A stretch of 64,000 nucleotides of DNA from Nemertoderma westbladi (taxonomy: Eukaryota > Xenacoelomorpha > Nemertodermatida > Nemertodermatidae): NCBI GenBank assembly GCA_032718475.1, contig JAUCBJ010002525.1, forward strand, positions 1 through 64,000. Reading direction: 5' to 3'. Under the pieces are notes generated by a model that saw only the letters and a list, made by a program, of their open reading frames with translations, did no database searches and was not told where the DNA came from. Positions 43,739 through 55,350 of the stretch are shown piece after piece; within the stretch, counting starts at the first letter, position 1; the number at the start of each line of letters is the position of its first letter. The position numbers and the translations under genes are program-made.

Positions 43739-44417
43739 CGCTCAGCACGAAAGTCTATAAGAAAGTTACTAATCTCTATTAGATAAACGGAAACCGTCAT
43801 TTCCAAGATATCAATCAGTGATGCATAAACTGGTTGTAAAAAGCAGAGGTCCATTTCAGTTTAGCCTTACACGCTTTTTAACTATTTAACTTGACTTGAG
43901 TATTTAACCTGCCTTAACACGATTTATAGAAGATGGATACTTGTATCCACTACAAAACTTGTTGCGTTCGTCCTATACAACCTGGTCACCAAATATATGC
44001 CTTAAAACATTCCTTTGGCAATATTGGATAAAGTGTCAACCGTCTAATATGCTAAACCAGGTTGTTTACGAGTTATATTTAAAACTCTCGTCTTCATTAC
44101 AACCCTCGTTGCACTCGTCCTGTACATCTGATCACCAAATAACTAGCATAAGACATTCCACCACCGGTGCTATCAAATTGACATATCGTCCAATATTCTG
44201 TACTAAAGCTTGCAAGTATAGTCAACATAATGCTAGTCTCTTCATTAGCTCATCCTGAAGGCCCCACGCAAATTCTAATTGGAAAATTTATAAACTTTTA
44301 CCAAACAACATGTGTACTAAGTTTGATTAGATTTCATCGAGAATTAGCCGAGTTATTCACATTTCAAAACACGGACCTACAGATCTAGAGAACACTTACT
44401 TTCATGGCTCGCCCCGC
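43739..44417. mobile_element. GTGGGGC-family element
   Basis: The left end is GTGGGGCCTTCGCTCAGCACG and the right end, inverted, GCGGGGCGAGCCATG. A minus-strand-type end motif of the same family recurs alone at 44562-44583. The inner inverted match is short. No coding capacity. Confidence 0.5.
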
Positions 44418-44654
44418 ATTCACGCAGTAGGATAATTTGAACATAGTATTATTGTGTTTCATTTTATGTAAAGAAAGTAAAGTAAATAACTTTATTCTGT
44501 ACCCTAGGAAGAACTGCTATAGTTTGAAGCTCGTAACATAATAACCTAACAAAACACGTCCGCGGGGCCTTCGCGCAGCACGAGGCTCAGTTAGAGATAC
44601 AAATTTAAATTAATTTTCAATTAAATTTCTTCTAGCTTTCTCACTGAACACTAG

Positions 44655-45154
44655 GCCTATGGTGTTGACGCGAAGATAGAGAAAGTGATTACAAACTATT
44701 TTGTTCAAGTTGCGCGGCGCGCTGGTGGATCTAAGCACATGTAAGTATAATTATATTATAATGCATAGACCTCAAAATTTAATTAAATATTATAATTTAA
44801 TGCAATGGTGCGATTATGGGTATATAAAGAAAGATTAGTTTTGTATTAGATAAATAATAGTGGTGAGGATTTGTGTGTTAAATATTATGCATGTGGGTGG
44901 GTTGGTTTAGGTTTGAGGATTTATAACATAATTTTCTTAACTTATATCATGGAATACCGTTTCGCTGTCAACTTAATATTACGGTAATCTTAATAATGTA
45001 ATCAATGAAATCTTAATTAATGTAATCTTAATTACTTTACAGTGCTAGAAAAGTTGGAGGAGCCGAGGAGTGTATCGCAATCGAAAAGATAGAAAACGAA
45101 ATCGAGACTGGAATTGAGACTTTTGATTGGACTTATAAGAACTTTATACCGTAG
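44655..45154 (+). CDS. two-exon 3' end of a gene, unrecognised
   Basis: Exon 44655-44740 follows the acceptor GAACACTAG and reads AYGVDAKIEKVITNYFVQVA then RRAGGSKH. It ends at the strong donor CACAT|GTAAGT. A 302 bp intron (44741-45042) ends TTACTTTACAG. Exon 45043-45154 restores the frame (phase 2) and reads ARKVGGAEECIAIEKIENEI then ETGIETFDWTYKNFIP and TAG. Agreement of donor, acceptor, phase and composition makes this a credible gene end. The last 37 bp are tandemly duplicated right after the stop. I do not recognise the protein. Confidence 0.55.
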
Positions 45155-46135
45155 GGCATGATTGGACTTATAAGAACTTTATACCGTAGGACATGTGCAT
45201 AAAATAGGTCAACCTTTATTTATATTTATATCAAATTTTAATTGTTTGTTTCTTGCAATATCTTTTCAATTAATAATAAAATTGTAATAGATTGTCCTAT
45301 TAGGTATCGGAAAGTTCTGTGTTTTTATACCTACGAGATTAGCACTACATTGGGGATTAACCAGACATTATTGTAAATTACTGTTGTTGGATATATTTAT
45401 TTACTCTAAGATAATAAGATAAAAGCATTGCGTCTTGGGTTGGTGGGTTTCATTTCCATATTTTCAACGGGTGTACACATACTAACATTATTATTCACAT
45501 TATGATTATAATATTAATTAATAGCGTTTTTACCCATTGTTATTCTGTAATATTATAAAACAAACCGCACCAATTTTGTTCAGGCGTAATAAGTTTTTGC
45601 ATTTATAGAAATAACATTGTTTATATGGAAACTCTATGTAAGCCTATTACAAGATAATACCAACATGCATTTAATAACATTAAAATCATAATGTTTTAGT
45701 ATTGATGTACTAATGTTAGAATAATAATGAGAAAATAGTGAGAAAAAAATCAGGAATGCTATGAGAATGCTATGAAATAATTCCAATATTAGCTTAATGT
45801 TTGAATAACATTAGAATGTTAAGGGTGGGAAATTTACAAACTATTCGAATTCCAATGTTAAAATAACACTGATTAATATTGGTTACCAAATACTGCCAAA
45901 AGTGCACTTGTATTGCACAGGGTCCGAGCGCTTTGCCAAAAAAATATTAAAACTGGCATTAGTTTAACATTTGAATTTTAATATTTTATTATATGAATAA
46001 AGATGTTAATAAACATTATTTTAATGTTGCTATGGTTTGCAGGGTAGGCGTATACTTCAAACTCCGTATATTAATGTTATCATAAACAATTTGAATATAC
46101 TTATCTCTATATATACTACACGGCAATCTTATGTT
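45155..46135. other. non-coding stretch with ATTA-type repeats
   Basis: No gene. A tandem copy of the last 37 bp of the preceding exon lies at 45159-45195. Around 45600-46040 the motif AACATTA/TAATGTT recurs and ends at GTTTGCAGGG, the edge motif of the AACGTT repeat family. Confidence 0.4.
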
Positions 46136-46150
46136 GTGGGGCGAGCCACG
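46136..46150 (+). repeat. end motif of the GTGGGGCGAGCCACG family
   Basis: A single copy of the 15 bp end motif; other copies are at 18714, 35116, 36306 (variant), 44405 (reverse) and 56131 (reverse). No matching opposite end was identified nearby. Confidence 0.5.
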
Positions 46151-46574
46151 AAATTTAGCGAGCTTAGCATATACCCATAGGGTAATCCACTAATACCTAT
46201 ACATAGCATAACCACTATTTTAAGTACTTGTGTGTCGGTCTGCCGTGTCTAATCATTGAAAGCTTACTTATCAGGAACTCTGCACATTATTGAACTAAAC
46301 TTTGTATGACTGATCTATGAATAAAGTTTAGAAAGTTTACATACAGACAGACTTCTACAGTTCCCCTGTCGGCCGGCCGCTAGGAGGCTACGTGACTAAA
46401 GTACAAATGTCCTCTGTTAACATTGCTTTTAATCGTTCAAGCTGAAAATTTGACAGATACAGTATGTACTACTGTAGACCATCAACTGTGCCAAATCCGC
46501 CTGCATTTCTCTATTCTGCTGCTAGAATTCGAAATTTCTAATAGCTGCGCGAAGGTCCCACAACGTCCGTTATA

Positions 46575-46848
46575 TGATTCAGCTTTGCAGGACATTGCTT
46601 TCGCCGTGAGGACCAACCAGTGCATAATCTTGTACTTTGGCAGCCTCATGGAGTGAATAAGCATGGTGGACAGCCCATGACTTTCTTGAGACGCATCTTA
46701 AAGGACACTGGCCTTAAAGATGCGGATGATCTAGCAAATGTCATGGGTGATAGGGAGTTGTGGCGGTGCAATTTTGTTGACAAGCCGGCACAGCATTCTT
46801 AAAAATGCAGCTGCAATGCAGCATGCCGATCCTAGTAGTAGTAGTAGT
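46575..46848 (+). pseudogene. LINE 3' end, family A
   Basis: The last part of the family A frame (HNLVLWQPHGVNKHGGQPMT, then FLRRILKDTGLKDADD), ending at TAA 46800. It is followed by GCCGATCC and a TAG triplet tail. About 90% identical in DNA to the 55.1 kb copy over the shared part. Confidence 0.85.
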
Positions 46849-48811
46849 TATATGATAAGACATGAACTAAGTACAGTAAGCTATTTTTAAAAGTATAAAC
46901 TACTTAATTACACCATCACCTAGAAAATAGTAAATTTATTTTATTCCGGTAGCTGCCCCCTCCCTTTTTTTTACAAATCTGATGAGATTGCATGGAATTT
47001 GAAATGGAGATAGTTTCACCTCTGTGCCGTGTGGGGGGGGGGGGGGGGGGCAGGTAACCAGAATAAAGACACTGCATTCCAGGACATGGTCTAAGCCTAC
47101 TTAATTCAGAATATTGCTTTACTATTAATTGCTTGAACTGGTTTAAAACTGGACGCAATAAAAATTCACCCCTCTCCAGGGGAAACTCGACGCAAATAAT
47201 AGCTGATTACTCTCAAAGATAAAACTGTAACCTGTTCTATTGTGTTTAGTTTATTGTTTTGGTTAAAATAACGTGCCACTGTAACCTGTCTATATGAAAT
47301 ATACTGATAAAATATACTGTTCCTTTCACTAAATTGAGAATTTAACATTGAGGCGGGATATTAATTATTAATTCGCCAAGGCGCGTTTTGCGTCCAGTTT
47401 CCCACCCTGTCTCGGTTTATTATGTACTAACAAATTATAATATCTTAATTATATACATTATACATTTATGATTAATACGTTAATATTATGTTCCAATTCA
47501 AGTTTTGGATTATACATTAACAACAACGATATTTTATATTTGTATGAATAAACTACACCCCTAGTTAGTTCATACAGTAGTTTAGTTTAAATTAACGTTT
47601 GAACTGCGGCCAAACCAACGATAATTCAACAGTATGCAACGTTTAAAAATAACGTTCATTTGTTAAAAAGTGAGCGTTGTATAACGTTACATGAACGTTA
47701 AATTGTTTGCAGGGATAGTACTGAAACATGCTAATTTTCCAACAGTCACCAATTTTACTCGCATATAGGGAGAACTTAACTCACGTACGTTGGGGACTAT
47801 GAAACAGCATAAACTCATACAAACCACTGTTATTTGAACTAAGCAATTGTGAATAGTATACCCCTCCGCTTACCTCAATAAATCATGAAAACCAAGAGAT
47901 CTACCGGTTATTCGCAAGTATTCTCCAACTACTGTATTAACATTACTCCATATGTTACAAATTACAACAGATTATAACAGCATAAATCAGTATAAAAATG
48001 CGGTGTTGCAGCAATATCAGACAGTCAGGACGTGTTGCAGTGAGTAGCGAGTCTGCACGTGCGGTACTGTGGTGTCAACGTGTGTAGACGTTATGCAAAC
48101 GTGTCAACGTTGTAATCGATTTGCGTTCTGTATCTCTCTAGCCACTGGTGTCTCTGGGCACAGAGTCAGGAAGTGTATAAACACTCACACTGAGGGGCTG
48201 CAAGAATATTCTTGCCTCAAGTAGTCCACAAAGCTTGAATCACATCGAACGCTGTAGAACGTATGGAATCTACAAGAACTTCCAATCAGGGACCAGTATC
48301 CATGCCATCAACCCGTAACCAATGGATCCAGTAATTCAGGCTATGGGGTGACGTAGGAGGGAAAGTATACTGATTGAACGGTGACTAACAGAGAAGGGTG
48401 TAAACTTTTTTTTGGGATAGGTAGGTGGTAGCTAATCATCAATTTATTATTCCATTACTAAATTATAAAATCAGGCGAAGCACAAATTAATTAAGTAGAA
48501 TAATTAAGATTGAAGCACAGGTTAACAATAAATATTTACAATAAAGAAACAGATATGTAATCAGTACATATCTGGGTCAACACCCCGAATCCCCGCCCCA
48601 TCCCCAAACCCGAAGCCCCGCCACGGCCTCCTACCACCCCGGAGGAAAGTGTAAACAGAAGGGTGTAAACAAAGAGAATAGTATCCAATGGCTGGTGATT
48701 TCGTAATCTGAGCATTTGGGTTTCTGTAGCAATGTACGGGAAAGTGTTGTACTTAGAGTAAACGCTAGAGGGAGTAAGTTTACATTAGTTCATAAAGATA
48801 CAAAGTTCTTA
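46849..48811. other. non-coding stretch with dispersed repeats
   Basis: No gene. It contains a poly-G module at 47033-47095 (related to 3618), a repeat at about 47150-47345 that matches 63065-63240 over most of its length (it begins GACGCAAT), and an AACGTT repeat part at 47595-47718. The remainder is featureless. Confidence 0.45.
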
Positions 48812-49674
48812 AAGAGTTTTTAAGGGTTTAGAGTAACCAGCGCATTGTGTAAAAATAGGGACACTTTGGCTGCATAAGCTTAAACACCACTCCCAGAAAA
48901 TGGGACTTAAGTCTATAAAATGAAGGTCTGCGCTATCCCAAGCTCGTATGTATCGCAATACAATCAACTCATTTACGCTCTCCATGTCGTGGTTAAAAGG
49001 GCAATCCCAACTAGCGTTATAAAGTACCTCGATGTCGGGGCCAAAGGGGCAGTTTGCTTAAGTTGGCAATGCGCGCACAGGGTGGCAAAGACCAAACAGG
49101 AGAAGAAGATGTGATCGTCGTTAATACGGCAGTTGGGACAGTGAAGTTTGATACGACTATCGGTGAGGCGCTCACAAAGAACTCCAGGTTGGGTGGGAGC
49201 CTTGTGTGTGGGAAGACCACAATGCGCACAACAGACATGTTTGCGAAATAACGCATAACGGAAACCTCGAACTGTGAGCCGCTCGGTACCGCGATACCAG
49301 TCAATCAAGGCGGACTCGTTGTCGGGGGTGAGCACGACAGTGGTGGCTACTGAGGTCGCTTCTAGGTGGATTGGTTCCTCCGCTTGGTCGGGGACGTCCA
49401 TAACATCAGTCTGTATTTGTCCAACCGAGAAACCAGGTTTGATAATGGGTCTCTCGATCACTGATTGATGGAGATTGGAAATACATTCGTCTCTGAATAT
49501 GGCAAAGCCACCGCTGGCTAGCTCATCCACTACGGAGCGACGTAGCTCTCGCTGAGACAGTAACTTCACGCGAAACTGACTGTCAATGTTGGCAAAGGGA
49601 GTTAGGAAACGCTGAAAGCATTCGAAGTTCAGGAATTTACCAAGTTCATCGAGTTTGGCAAGTTGTGTTCCCAA
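48812..49674 (-). CDS. unrecognised Cys/His-rich gene, exon 3 and downstream
   Basis: Exon 3 begins after the acceptor CTCATTGTAG at 49675, in phase with exon 2. It reads LGTQLAKLDELGKFLNFECF, and has a Cys/His cluster near its end (HVCCAHCGLPTH, IKLHCPNCRINDDHIFFSC). The frame runs to 48973. Near 49060 a second frame becomes protein-like (FGPDIEVLYNASWDCPFNHD, then MESVNELIVLRYIR) and runs to about 48812, so there is another small intron or a frameshift. The repeated Cys pairs suggest zinc binding. The H-x-x-F-F-x-C pattern loosely recalls ends of LINE polyproteins, so a transposon origin is not excluded. Function unknown. Confidence 0.5.
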
Positions 49675-49809
49675 CTACAATGAGTGCGCTCTCAGTGTAC
49701 AGCTACAGACATCCGCAAGCCATCCTGATAACGCTTGGTTTTTTTTTCGAATAAGAGGTATATCGCTAACGAGGGGCGCAAAGGGACGCTCATGTAGCTA
49801 TATACGTAC

Positions 49810-50221
49810 AGCGCCAGGGGCGGTGAGTGATCCTTGAAAGTAATAAGGCGAATATGAATCACCATAGACCTTGGAATACGTCTCGCGATCGGTCTCTTTG
49901 AAGTTCCAACCATACTCTTGAAACACGATGTGGCCAGAGGTCAACTCTGCTATATGTATCGTTAGCGTTTCATCCATGTCCAATAAATCGTATCCTCCAT
50001 ACGTGAAACGCATATAACTATGTTTAGGGCAACGTTCACGGGGGTGATTAACCGGTTGGCACCATCGTGCATGGTCATCATGGTTTACTTGTTGGTTAGG
50101 GTGTGGACAGTCGTCACAGTAATACCATAATTTAAAGTCCTGACGACTTACGTGCGGAGGTCGGGAACCAGTTTTACAATACTCCTCCATGGCGTCCGTA
50201 CGATCCGGCAATACGGTAGGC
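49810..50221 (-). CDS. unrecognised Cys/His-rich gene, exon 2
   Basis: 137 codons between the acceptor ACCTTTAG|G at 50222 and the donor GCT|GTACGT at 49809. It contains FKLWYYCDDCPHPNQQVNHD, then DHARWCQPVNHPRERCPKHS, a cluster of five Cys and five or more His that should bind zinc. An aromatic-rich segment follows (HIVFQEYGWNFKETDR, YGDSYSPYYFQGSLTAPGA). The frame joins cleanly on both sides. I know no family with this signature. Confidence 0.6.
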
Positions 50222-50277
50222 CTAAAGGTCTAGCCGCGGTGAGGTACATCATCTTATGGTACAAACGCTTAAGTTAC

Positions 50278-50537
50278 GCTATTGGATCAGGGTGGATGCC
50301 TTTGGGGTAATGAGTTTGCAGATTTTGAGCTGCCGCCACGTTCAAATACGTTTCTCTGAGGAAAGTGATTGAATCCTCAAATATAGCTGCGTTGTCGCTA
50401 GCTTCCGCCTCTTTCGTTGACATGGCATCCCGAATCGCATCTTCGACGACAGTTAAAAACCATTCCGGTCTCACAACTCTACAGATACCAACTGAATCAG
50501 AATCAATAAATACAACGGTTATATTGCTAACACATAT
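50278..50537 (-). CDS. unrecognised Cys/His-rich gene, exon 1 in window
   Basis: Open from about 50537, reading NITVVFIDSDSVGICRVV, then RPEWFLTVVEDAIRDAMSTK and a helical, acidic segment ending THYPKGIHPDPIA. It leaves at the donor ATAGC|GTAACT (50278/50277). The intron to exon 2 is only 56 bp and preserves the frame (phase 2). No good ATG precedes the frame, so the true 5' end is unknown and may be on another exon. Confidence 0.5.
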
Positions 50538-51908
50538 TTGTTACTCCTACCGTTCTAAGCGGCCTGGCCAATGGATGCGTTCCAATCACCTGTTTTCCCC
50601 TCCCATCATTGGCTAACCTAATTAATCTCCATCTCGCCACTCCCTGTTGCCACTGTCCCCAATTGCTAGCCCCTTTGTCCCCTGAGATGGCTTATGGCCT
50701 CTCAACTCTATACGTGGCTGACAGTGTGTGTTTCCTGAGTTGGTTATTACTTAGGTGACATTATATTAGTAATGTCACCTTCCCAACTATAATTGGTAAA
50801 AAGCCACTATGCCCATTTTCCGCTGGGGAGTGCAGGGAATTGAATCCGCTTACAATATCAACACACAATTATAATGAAAATGTATGTATTTATCATATCA
50901 AAATTATTATATTTAAACATTCAGAATTATACTGTATCGAACATTTGACATAGTATAGTACCGTAGTAAAAAAACAAAACAAGTAAAAATTCCCGATTGC
51001 TGTAATAATTACATTTACTTACAGTTTAAGGCAAAAATATAACAATAATTACATTGTGTATACTTACAGAAGGCAAATATAAAAGGACGGAAGATCTGCA
51101 ATAACAAAAATACATTATCGCAATACAAAGTTTATTACTGATCAATTTTTTGTATTTAATGTTCATTTTTAAACATACTACGTAAAAAATGCAAACTATG
51201 TAAAAAATATAGTATTCAACAGAAAACTAGACGTTGCAACATCCAGGAAGTCAGCAAAGGTGACTGGGAAAAACAGGACCTGGGGGGGGGGGGGGGGGGG
51301 GATCTTGACTCAAATCATAGCTTGGCGAATTAATTTATCGTTTAATATTAAATTATCAATTAATTGAAAGGAGCAGGTTACAGTGACATGTTATTCTAAC
51401 CAAATCAATGAACTCAAGTCAATAGAACAGTTTTATATTTTGGAGTAATTCAGCCCCAGTCCCACACCCCGCCCACCATCTATCTGCTGCAATTAGCTTA
51501 TCATTGTTGCATGCAATATCTACTGTAGTTCTCAGTGGCGTTTAAGTTTTTTTTTTACATAGTTTGGTCCTTTGTTTTTACTTACTCGCTTGACTATTAA
51601 ATATGATGATCGACTAATGCTCTTTCAAGCTTTTACTTCACCTTTTATGAGTTAATAAAAAAATTAATTATAAATTAATTACACATTATAATATACTTTG
51701 TAGTTATAAGATGGTGCAATATCCCAGTGGTTCAGTCTTTAACAAATCCGACCACAGTGATTCAGTATATATATACCAACATAACCGTCCATATATCTTC
51801 AATATCCAACAGTATCCGACGCCAGTGGTTATTCAATATCCGAACCTAATTGTCTCAGTAACCTACTCTGTGGCATCCGCCTACCTAAGATTCGGGTGGT
51901 ACGGGTGA
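50538..51908. other. non-coding stretch between two minus-strand genes
   Basis: No gene seen. It contains a small hairpin at 50753-50780 (GGTGACATTA around an AT loop), a poly-G tract at about 51282-51301 and a reversed piece of the 12.6 kb tandem unit at 51365-51405. It would include the 3' flank of the ESCO gene. Confidence 0.4.
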
Positions 51909-52646
51909 TCACCCCGAGTACCGGTAGACCAAGAATTCGTTAGACACCGTGTACTTGGCGGCAAACTGACGACCCTCTGGCGTTGGATCAGAGAAAGCGA
52001 TCTCCTGAGGACCCAGACAGGTCCCGTAGACAAAGTTTCTGCGGAGACAGTCGACCAGACGTGTGGCCACGCCAGTGCGTCGGTCGCAGCGCGCCACCCA
52101 GATTTGGGCTATTCCAGCCCGAGCCGGCGTCGCCACATCAGAGCAGAAGCAGGCCGAACCGGGGGACGAAACAGCAACGGCTGGTTTAGAAATAGGTGAT
52201 AGTGGGGTTGCAGGGGGGAGGGGGGTTGTCGTATTATTAGTGAGGGTGAGGGGGGTTAGGGGATGCGGTGCTGAGTCCATATTACATGTGGGTGTGGCGT
52301 TTAGGTCTTGTGATAGAAGTACATGAGATTTAAAGTTTGAGCCTTGAATTAGCGAGACTTGTGTATCTTGGGTTGACTCTTGATATTGCGATCCTTGGGT
52401 TGGTTGGGTTGATTCTTCAGACTGAGATAATTGGGTTGAATTCAGCCCAATCGAAGACGGTGTGTCTGGAAGCGTTTCTAAATTGTGTTCGTAGACGATT
52501 TTTCGGTTATCGGGACCCTGTGCATTGCGACGTTGTTCAATATTGCTTCCCTTAGACGCATTGATCTCGATGTTGGAGACTGCTGTAGTTTCCGATACAG
52601 TTGTAGTTGTTCCGGATTCCGAAGTCAAGTTCAACACACGAAAACC
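51909..52646 (-). CDS. ESCO-type cohesin acetyltransferase, last exon
   Basis: The C-terminal half of the acetyltransferase that modifies the SMC3 cohesin subunit during S phase to establish sister-chromatid cohesion. The exon follows the acceptor TTTTTGCGCAG at 52647 and begins GFRVLNLTSES, the family's F-R-V-L strand. A Ser/Thr/Gln/Pro-rich linker of about 145 residues follows. Then comes the conserved core: AGIAQIWVARCDRRTGVATR (strand plus acetyl-CoA loop R-R-x-G-x-A), LVDCLRRNFVYG, and EIAFSDPTPEGRQFAAKY, ending at FLVYRYSG as usual for ESCO1/ESCO2/Eco1. The linker sits inside the catalytic fold and is longer than in the vertebrate proteins as I know them. The exon is in phase 0 with the upstream exon at 63.3 kb, 10.6 kb away. 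Confidence 0.88.
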   Translation of the reverse strand, partial: GFRVLNLTSESGTTTTVSETTAVSNIEINASKGSNIEQRRNAQGPDNRKIVYEHNLETLPDTPSSIGLNSTQLSQSEESTQPTQGSQYQESTQDTQVSLIQGSNFKSHVLLSQDLNATPTCNMDSAPHPLTPLTLTNNTTTPLPPATPLSPISKPAVAVSSPGSACFCSDVATPARAGIAQIWVARCDRRTGVATRLVDCLRRNFVYGTCLGPQEIAFSDPTPEGRQFAAKYTVSNEFLVYRYSG

Positions 52647-53294
52647 CTGCGCAAAAATAAGTTAGAAGTTACATTTTTGTATAGAAAACCTATAATAGAT
52701 TCTCACAAAGTATTTTGTGTTGCAGGTGGTAAGATCCGCAATTTAGCATCGCATATTCGCTAAACATCCATTGGTTATACATAGCCTTCCCAGACTATAA
52801 TGCCAATGGGAGAGCTAGTTTAAGATAGGTTTATACATAGGTTTAAGATACACATCTAGTTTAAGATAGGTTTACATATACATAAGTTTGCATATAAAAC
52901 ACCATTTTCGTTAGCCAAAGTTGTATAAAAATTCCCACAATTTATCAAAAGTTATATTAAAAGCTGTATAAAAATTATTTAAAGATAAATAAAATATCGT
53001 AAAAGTTATATCAAAATTGCAAAACGTTATATAAAATTCCAAAGTGATGACTCAGAATGCTTCAGTCGTCGTCGACCTAGGTCAAGAGGGATCAACGATT
53101 TTTCACATATCAATAAACTTTAATTAGATATAAATGCATAATTAATAATGTGTAACTGTTAATAAATTTCACTAAATAAACTTAGGTACATAAAAAAAAA
53201 CTTAGGTCGTAACGCTGCAAAGTGCTACTTTGCACACAATGATGTAAATAGTTATTGAGAATTTTGATAAAACTTTTGCTAACGTAAATTGTGG

Positions 53295-54944
53295 TTAACC
53301 CGCCGAAGACCTTTTGATTCAGGTTACACCCAGGACCGTTTGGGTCAAATTGACCCACGGTATATTATTGATAATTGATAATATTATCAATCAAAATGAC
53401 CAAAAGTGAGGTTTTATCAGTGTGGAAACTCATTTGCGACTTACGGGCAAGTTACTTAGGCTATTTACATCCAATTTGGTTTCAATAACTAGCGTAGCGA
53501 GTGACACAACGAAACGAGGGTTTCTCATTTTGTTCAGATATGAACTGTACATGGAAATATTGACAACTCCACCTGAACAAGCGTGTGTATCAATATGGGT
53601 TTCATAATATTATTCACCAAAGTACTTAGACTATTTACATCAAACTGGGATTGATTAACGAGCGAAGCGAGTGACACAAAAACCGAGTCCATTTTATTTG
53701 AATAATTATTCGCATACAATGAGAAAACATTTGAGTGGCGCTGATTAAAGGCTAAACAACTGCGATAAATGATAATCTCTGATAGCACCTTACTATCACC
53801 CATCTGATATAGGCCCTACAACATTTACATATACTTGTATAGAAGTATTCTAGAGATAATATTATTTGTTTCCCAAATAAATAGTGAAGTAAATATATCA
53901 TAAATATGTTACTACTAAAGCTACGGGACCTAAACACTACAGGACCTACTGCTACTGACCTAACTCAGTAACTGCCTAAAGTATACCGATTTGGACCTAA
54001 TGCTACCAGGCTGTTTTGTACATTACACACAAAAGTGATTCTCAAAAATGTTTCCATTTTGCACACAACTGTTATATATTAGCCCAATTTATTAATTTAT
54101 AGGCCTATAGGCTAATGACAGAATGACTACTGGTTGCCGGTAGCTGTAGGCTTAGACAGCTAGATTATATATTTACGGCTACTGTATATAGCCAGACAGC
54201 CAGATACCAGTCCCGGTAGCTTTAGGTCCTGGCAACCTGGTAATGTAGCTTTAGGTCCGGAGCATTAGGTCCATGGCATTAGGTCCTGGCAGCCTGTTAG
54301 CATTAGGGCCGAGCCATTTGGTCAGTAAGTCCAGTCTGCCTCCATAACCAGGCAGGTTAGTAAAGGAGCAGGTTATAGAGGCGAGTTGAAAGGAACCAAA
54401 ACAATAAACGAGAGTTAGGAATAATTTAATGTAATGTGTTACAGGACCTAAAGTATACTGGTTTGGACCTAACGCTATATTGGCACTGACTAGGCCTAAT
54501 TAGAAGACGTTCCATACAGGAAATATGGTTCATGGACGATACCAGGTTTCCATATTACACAGTACACACACACACACACGCACCGACATACAAACAGACA
54601 AACTGTACAAACAGACGAATTGACTTTTCAATGTTGATTAAGCATCGCCCTGACTTGGAAAATTGATGTGTTTACAGAATTCGACTTTGCAAAACTGTTA
54701 TTTATGAGTAAAACTATAATGGGTCATTTTGACCCAAGCGGCTCTTGGCGTTGCCTAAATAATAAAAGTCAAATTAAAAAAAAAGTGTTAAAGTAAAAGT
54801 TGTGACCCGGTTACATTTGGAAAGAGTATAAAAAAGTAGGAGAATTCATGAAATATTGTAAACCCAATCATTATATTGAATTTGTACAGTGCATGTAAAC
54901 TTCATTTTGGGTCAATTTGACCCAAACGGTCCTCGGCGGGTTAA
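53295..54944. mobile_element. piggyBac-like non-autonomous element 2
   Basis: TTAA at 53295-53298 and 54941-54944 flanks ends CCCGCCGAAGACC and, inverted, CCCGCCGAGGACC. Both continue with TTTGGGTCAAATTGACCCA. The left end carries an extra 26 bp duplication ending in another GACC. The interior has no transposase. It contains two diverged 80 bp copies around TAGCGTAGCGAGTGACAC (53495 and 53665), and an inner inverted repeat built from GGACCTAA and AGGTCC motifs (about 53925-54300). Confidence 0.85.
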
Positions 54945-55139
54945 ACTGTAAGGCCTAGTGTGGTATATCTTACCAACAATATCCCGTTCGATACTGTATT
55001 TCACATCTGGGTTTATCCAACCCCGGCCCCACCAACTTAAGTTTGTTTATAACATAATTAATTATATATAATGCGGTTTTTAATGATTTGTTATGGTTTA
55101 ACTACATAGAAGCTATTCACCTTTATTATGATTCAACAT

Positions 55140-55350
55140 ACAATGTGCTTTGGCAGCTCCATGGCGTGAATAAGCAAGGTGGACAGCCCATGACTTTCTT
55201 GAGACGCATCTTAAAGGACACTGGCTTCGAAGATGCGGATGATCTAGCACATGTCATGGGTGATAGGGAGTTGTGGTGGCGCAATTTTGTCGACAAGCCG
55301 GCACAGCATTCTTGCAAATGCAGCTGCAATGCAGCATGCCGATCCTATAG
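55140..55350 (+). pseudogene. LINE 3' end, family A
   Basis: It carries the family A segment from GVNKQGGQPMTFLRRILKD to the stop region, then GCCGATCCTATAGTAG. It is strongly similar to the 46.6 kb copy and is severely 5' truncated. Confidence 0.85.

Noticed and set aside
43941-44258. 105-codon plus-strand frame
   Set aside because: It lies inside the GTGGGGC-family element and has no protein-like motif.
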